NCBI GenBank assembly: GCA_024220525.1
Contig: JAMYWO010000140.1
Location: forward strand, 98,494 to 108,679
DNA length: 10,186 nucleotides
Source: Cochliopodium minus
Taxonomy: Eukaryota; Discosea; Himatismenida; Cochliopodiidae
Reading direction: 5' to 3'
This document shows, piece by piece, positions 6,963-10,186 of this stretch (position 1 is the first letter of the stretch; each line of letters opens with the position of its first letter). The notes under the pieces are model-generated. The model did no database searches. It was not told where the DNA came from and saw only the letters and a list, made by a program, of their open reading frames with translations. The position numbers and the translations under genes were made by a program.

Positions 6963-8014
6963 TTATTGAAAAACTTTGACATAATTGACAGACCAGTAGG
7001 CTTGCTTGAACTCATAAGGATAGTTTTGGACCCAGTTCTGGCAAGTGATGTTTCTCATGCATTGATTTGGGAAGACAGCACCAGCCCAATCTTTAATGAA
7101 AATAAAAATAACAAGAAAACAAAAAAAAGAAAAATAAAACCTCCACAAAAAGTGAGATCAAAAACGATGTTCATGTTGGAGAAGTGAGATGATGGACAAT
7201 TGTTTCCGAGAGTGAAGGAAGCGTAAGGTTTGCCCCAAGTGCTTGGTTTTGGAACCTTTTCGCAAAAATAAAATAAAATAAAAAACAAAAAAAACAAAAA
7301 ATGTCAAGTAAAAATGTTAACATTGTTTTTGAGATCCAAAGGGGTTTGAGGGTGAGTGAAAAACCAAGATCTGATGACATTATTAGTCCACTAAAAAAAA
7401 AAAAACCATTTTTTTTTAAATGAAACATTTTTAAGTCTATTTTAATTTATAGTTTTGTAAAAAAAATAATTAAATTTTATTATTATACTTCGGTAGCGTA
7501 GATTCCTCCTCCTATGTTGTTAAATGGGACACCATAAGTGTTAGCTTGGTTAGGAACCTTTTAAAAAATGAAAATAAAAATAAATAAAAAAAGATAAAAA
7601 CGAATGAAATTTTTTTTTTTAATTGAAAATTTATTAATAATTTAATTCAAAAAAAACATTAGAATAACAATTTTTTGTTTTTTTTTATAATTTTATTTTT
7701 GAACAAAAAATTTATATAAAAAAAAAAGAATAAAGTTCATTTTAATAAAGATTATAATCTTCTTATAATTTTAAAAAATAAAACATCATAAAAATAAAAA
7801 TAAAATAAAAATTAATTTTTTTTACAATCCCGCATCCTTGATTGGTAGACTAATTAATAAAACAGTTTAATTAATTTCTTCAAAAAATTCGACTTTATTT
7901 TTTGTTACTTGGTTGGGGGCATCGATATAACAGTTGGTAGCAGGCTGGTTGTTGGTGCCGTTAGACCAGCGTCCGTTGAAATCGTTGTTGGAGGAGCTTT
8001 GTACACAACCATTA
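6963..8014 (-). CDS. GH16 endo-1,3(4)-beta-glucanase (laminarinase type), 3' half and C-terminus
   Basis: Six minus-strand exons, 8014-7909, 7849-7826, 7557-7489, 7390-7322, 7255-7141 and 7090-6963 (511 nt), encode the second half of a GH16 beta-glucanase. Landmarks in order are NGCVQSS, NGRWSNGTNNQPATNCY, STNQGCGI, VPNQANTYGVPFNN with GGGIYATE, WTNNVIRSWFF, PKPSTWGKP, MNIVFDLTFCGDWAGAVF, TCQNWVQNYP and AYWSVNYVKVFQ before TAA. All match the fungal-type laminarinase order and end where the family normally ends. One exon is only 24 nt. No catalytic motif is present in this half. The first exon starts with a lone T, so it needs an upstream exon ending in two bases; the exon at 331-227 ends in AA and gives TLHT-N-NGC, as the family expects. 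The two halves total 951 nt, or 316 codons plus a stop, a normal family length. Upstream of 8014 there is only repeat, then a plus-strand gene. Confidence 0.93.
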
Positions 8015-8038
8015 CTGGTTGAAAAATTAATAAAAAGA

Positions 8039-8150
8039 TAAAAAATAAAATGATAAAAATAAAATGATAAAAATAAAATGATAAAAATAAAAATAAAAAT
8101 AAAAATAAAAAATAAAAAAATAAAAAAAATAAAAAATAAAAAATAAAAAA
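8039..8150 (-). repeat. AAAATGATAAAAAT and AAAAAAT repeats, suspected false join
   Basis: Three copies of a 14-base unit (about 8047-8090) are followed by an AAAAAAT array up to 8150. The polarity is that of a minus-strand intron, which fits the interior of the GH16 intron. Directly after it the coding sequence switches to the plus strand and to an unrelated gene. Confidence 0.7.
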
Positions 8151-8153
8151 TAG

Positions 8154-8292
8154 AACAAGTTGAGAGTGTAGCAGGGAGGATCAACGAAAAACAAGTATTT
8201 GGAAAAAAATTTGTATTTTATGAAATTGTATCAGAGGGATCTAATCTTCAAATCATTTGTGACTTGAGTTTGATAAAAGAATTGGAATCATT
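8154..8292 (+). CDS. Lysyl-tRNA synthetase, anticodon-binding OB-fold exon, broken at both sides
   Basis: The plus-strand frame after an AG at 8152-8153 reads VESVAGRINEKQVFGKK, then FVFYEIVSEGSNLQIICDL and IKELESF. This matches the N-terminal OB-fold of class II lysyl-tRNA synthetase, whose family signature is VAGRI...K..G.K..FY.L..EG..LQ; that domain recognises the tRNA-Lys anticodon. Only about 46 residues are present; the N-terminal extension and whole catalytic domain are absent. The frame stays open right up to the N at 8293 with no GT donor, so the exon is cut, not spliced. The next plus-strand exon (8380) is unrelated to this enzyme. The A-rich sequence before the acceptor has the opposite polarity to other plus-strand introns here, so the left side is probably also a join. 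A related class II synthetase cannot be fully excluded on so short a piece. Confidence 0.7.
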
Positions 8293-8377
8293 NTATTTTT
8301 TATTTTTTATTTTTTATTTTTTATTTTTTATTTTTTATTTTTTATTTTTTATTTTTTATTTTTTATTTCATTTTTTC
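8293..8377 (+). repeat. Unresolved base (N) followed by a TTTTTTA heptamer array
   Basis: A single N is followed directly by about ten TTTTTTA units and then the acceptor TTTTTTCAG at 8378-8379. The polarity fits a plus-strand intron of the gene that starts at 8380, while the sequence left of the N is coding for another protein. Confidence 0.8.
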
Positions 8378-8379
8378 AG

Positions 8380-10038
8380 GTGACAATTATATTGAAGAGT
8401 TGTATGATCTCTACAACACCAGATTTTTGCCTCTTTTTGGAGTTCCTAATTATGAAGAAAACCATATATGTGGGAAAAAAGTAATTTTAATTTAATTTTA
8501 AATATTTATTTTATTTTTAATTTTTCTTTATTTTAATTGAAACAAATTTTATTTTTTATTCTTCATTCCGTACGAAATCCCTTTTGAAAATGATATTTTG
8601 TTTTTTTTATTTTAGATTAATTCTAATTTATTTTTCATTCTTTTTATTTTTCATTCTTTTTATATTTTTTATTTTTTATTTTTTATTTATTTTTTATTTT
8701 TTATTTATTATTTTTTATTTTTTATTATTTATTTATTTTTATTTTTATTTATTTTTATTTTTTATTTTTTTCTTTAGGTAACCCAACAAGAATTCTACTT
8801 GATCCAAGAAAACTTCGGACCATGGGTAGACCACCACGTGAAGGCCCTCCAAACCGCGCCCGACGGACCAATCCGCCAACTCGAAGTGTGGAACTGGGTG
8901 GAGCTCCAACTGGCTTACCCCTCTCGCAACATCCACCTCCCCTCTTACATCATCAACTGTTTGACTTTCAGCAACCTTGTTTATGCTGTTGGTGAGTCTC
9001 CTGGAGATTCTCAGCCCGATTTTGTAGGAACTTCCGATAATCTTAATTTCGGTAGATTTTTTTTTCATTTATTTTTATTTATTTTAATTTTAATTTTTTA
9101 ATTGAATCATTTTTTTATTTTTAATTAAATTATTTTTTCTATTTCTTATTTTATATTTTTTAAAAAATTTTCTATTTCTTATTTTTTTTTAAAAATTTTA
9201 TTTTTCAAATTTCTATTTATTTTTCATTTTTTTTTTCTGTTTTTATTTTTTGTTGATAATTTTTTGTTGATAATTTTTACTCTGTTTTTTATTTTTTATT
9301 TTCTATTTTTGATTTGATTTTATGATTTTAAAAAAATAAATTATTTTTCTGTTGTTAGAAATAATTAATGACAAATCTATTTATTTAGTATAATTACATA
9401 TTGAAAAAAAAAAAAAAATTAATCTATTTATTTTTTCTCTTTAAAATTTACAAATAGTTTTCATTTTTTTATTTTTATTTTATTTTTATTTTGATTTTTT
9501 TTAATTAAAAATGTTTTTGATTAGTTTATTTTATTTTATTTTATTTTATTTTTTGTTTTTTAAATATTTTTATTTTTATTTCAACATGTAATTTAAATAA
9601 ATTTTATTTTTTTTTTGTTGAAAAAGAAACAGAAAACCTGGATAATTATGGAGAGATTGAAGAACCAAGTTTAGATGAAAATTTTCAAAATGTTGGTAAA
9701 AAGTTTTTTTTTATTTTAAAAAATTTTTTTTTTTTATTATTTTAAAATTTTTTCTATTTTAAAAATTTTTTTTTTTATTTATTATTTTAAAATTTTTTTT
9801 TTTTCATTTATTCATTTTATTTATTTATTTATTTTTTTTTTTAGACACAGACCCTCAACCACAACAAACAAATGAGGGAGGTTACAACAGCGCAGACGAC
9901 AACTATTACAACAACATCGCAAATGTAAATACACAGCAACAGCAACAACAAACTACCCCTCCTCAAAAGTCTTCACTCAAATCCAAAAAGTCTGTTGTTA
10001 AGGGAAACAATCTAAAATCCAAATCCAATGAAGTCAAG
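8380..10038 (+). CDS. Unrecognised multi-exon protein with a Trp-rich conserved-looking region and a Gln/Asn/Lys-rich tail (partial at both ends)
   Basis: Plus-strand exons are 8380-8480, 8778-9051, 9627-9695 and 9845-10038. All phases fit (phase 0, then 1, then 1). The first two read DNYIEELYDLYNTRFLPLFG, ITQQ-like VTQQEFYLIQENFGPWVD, then RQLEVWNWVELQLAYPSRN and LPSYIINCLTFSNLVYAV. This part is balanced in composition, relatively GC-rich and looks like a folded domain, but I do not recognise it. The third exon is short and acidic (YGEIEEPSLDENF). The fourth is disordered: Asn/Tyr-rich, a run of six Gln, TTPPQKSS, then a Ser/Lys-rich basic segment. The last exon ends in a clean GTATGC donor, so the gene continues beyond the window. 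The second exon has two possible donors in the same phase: GTGAGT at 8992 and GTAGAT at 9052. The first exon needs an upstream exon ending in one base. The N at 8293 and the preceding synthetase exon make its true upstream unknown. Confidence 0.75.
9052..9626 (+). other. T-rich intron, no gene seen
   Basis: This 575-base stretch between the exons ending at 9051 and starting at 9627 is T-rich low-complexity sequence. Its short words include TTGTTGATAATTTT, which is repeated twice near 9252-9280. I see no exon or RNA gene in it. Confidence 0.7.
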
Positions 10039-10186
10039 GTATGCATCTTATTATTTTTATTTTTATATTTATTTTTTTATTAACATTATTATTTATTTCT
10101 TATTTTTTATATTTATATTTTTTATTTTATTTTTTATTTTTTATTTTTTATTTTTTATTTTTTATTTTTTATTTTTTATTTTTTAT
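10039..10186 (+). repeat. T-rich intron start and TTTTTTA heptamer array, window edge
   Basis: After the donor at 10039-10040 the sequence is T-rich and turns into a clean TTTTTTA array over about the last 60 bases. The window ends inside it. It mirrors the AAAAAAT array at the left edge, in the opposite orientation. Confidence 0.75.

Noticed and set aside
227-8014. Two tandem GH16 paralogues and two tandem RasGEF paralogues, each half lost
   Set aside because: It would require both families to have lost exactly complementary halves at a matching splice phase. Possible, but less economical than one permuted copy of each.
1-8160. Scrambled genes as in ciliate germline nuclei
   Set aside because: The breaks fall in ordinary GT..AG introns, not at short pointer repeats inside exons, and TAA, TAG and TGA all act as stops here, unlike many ciliates.
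1-10186. CRISPR array, insertion sequence, tRNA or rRNA genes
   Set aside because: No regularly spaced repeats with unique spacers, no transposase, and no tRNA or rRNA-like sequence could be seen. The repeats are simple A/T arrays.

Overview
The window reads as nuclear DNA of an intron-rich, extremely AT-rich protist, perhaps an amoeba. The grounds are GT..AG introns everywhere, a FYVE zinc finger, a RasGEF domain and a fungal-type GH16 laminarinase. TAA, TAG and TGA each end a recognisable reading frame, so the code looks standard. Exons are short islands of moderate GC. Introns are almost pure A/T and contain arrays of the heptamer AAAAAAT/ATTTTTT. The species cannot be named from the sequence.

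Layout, left to right. 227-1202 (-): 5' half of a secreted GH16 beta-glucanase with the catalytic motif, six exons. 1548-2224 (-): last two exons of a FYVE-domain protein. 2807-2940 (-): an orphan terminal exon. 3056-3723 (-): 5' part of a RasGEF domain. N at 3856. 4038-4851 (+): last two exons of a type I membrane protein. 4844-5155 (-): a complete small charged protein, overlapping the previous gene tail to tail. 5320-6349 (-): 3' part of a RasGEF domain. N at 6689. 6963-8014 (-): 3' half of a GH16 beta-glucanase. 8154-8292 (+): a lysyl-tRNA synthetase OB-fold exon cut off at an N (8293). 8380-10038 (+): four exons of an unrecognised protein that continues past the right edge.

The main observation is that GH16 and RasGEF are each present as two halves in the wrong order. 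Both genes are on the minus strand, yet each 3' half lies to the right of its 5' half. In both cases the splice phases and the family consensus match across the gap: AA|T gives Asn in GH16, AG|T gives Ser in RasGEF. The two GH16 halves total 951 nt, which is exactly 316 codons plus a stop. The breakpoints lie in AT-repeat introns, three block borders carry a single N, and both window edges lie in the same heptamer. The simplest reading is a mosaic assembly joined through simple repeats. Tandem paralogues, real rearrangement or trans-splicing of split introns are the alternatives.

Introns have a strong strand polarity. The sense strand is nearly always T-rich (ATTTTTT)n, so the antisense strand is a run of AATAAA-like words. 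The sense heptamer is free of stop codons in all frames, which explains the long Phe/Ile/Leu/Tyr reading frames across this region. The genes show no operon-like relationship; RasGEF and FYVE both belong to membrane-linked signalling, and GH16 to digestion of beta-1,3-glucan.
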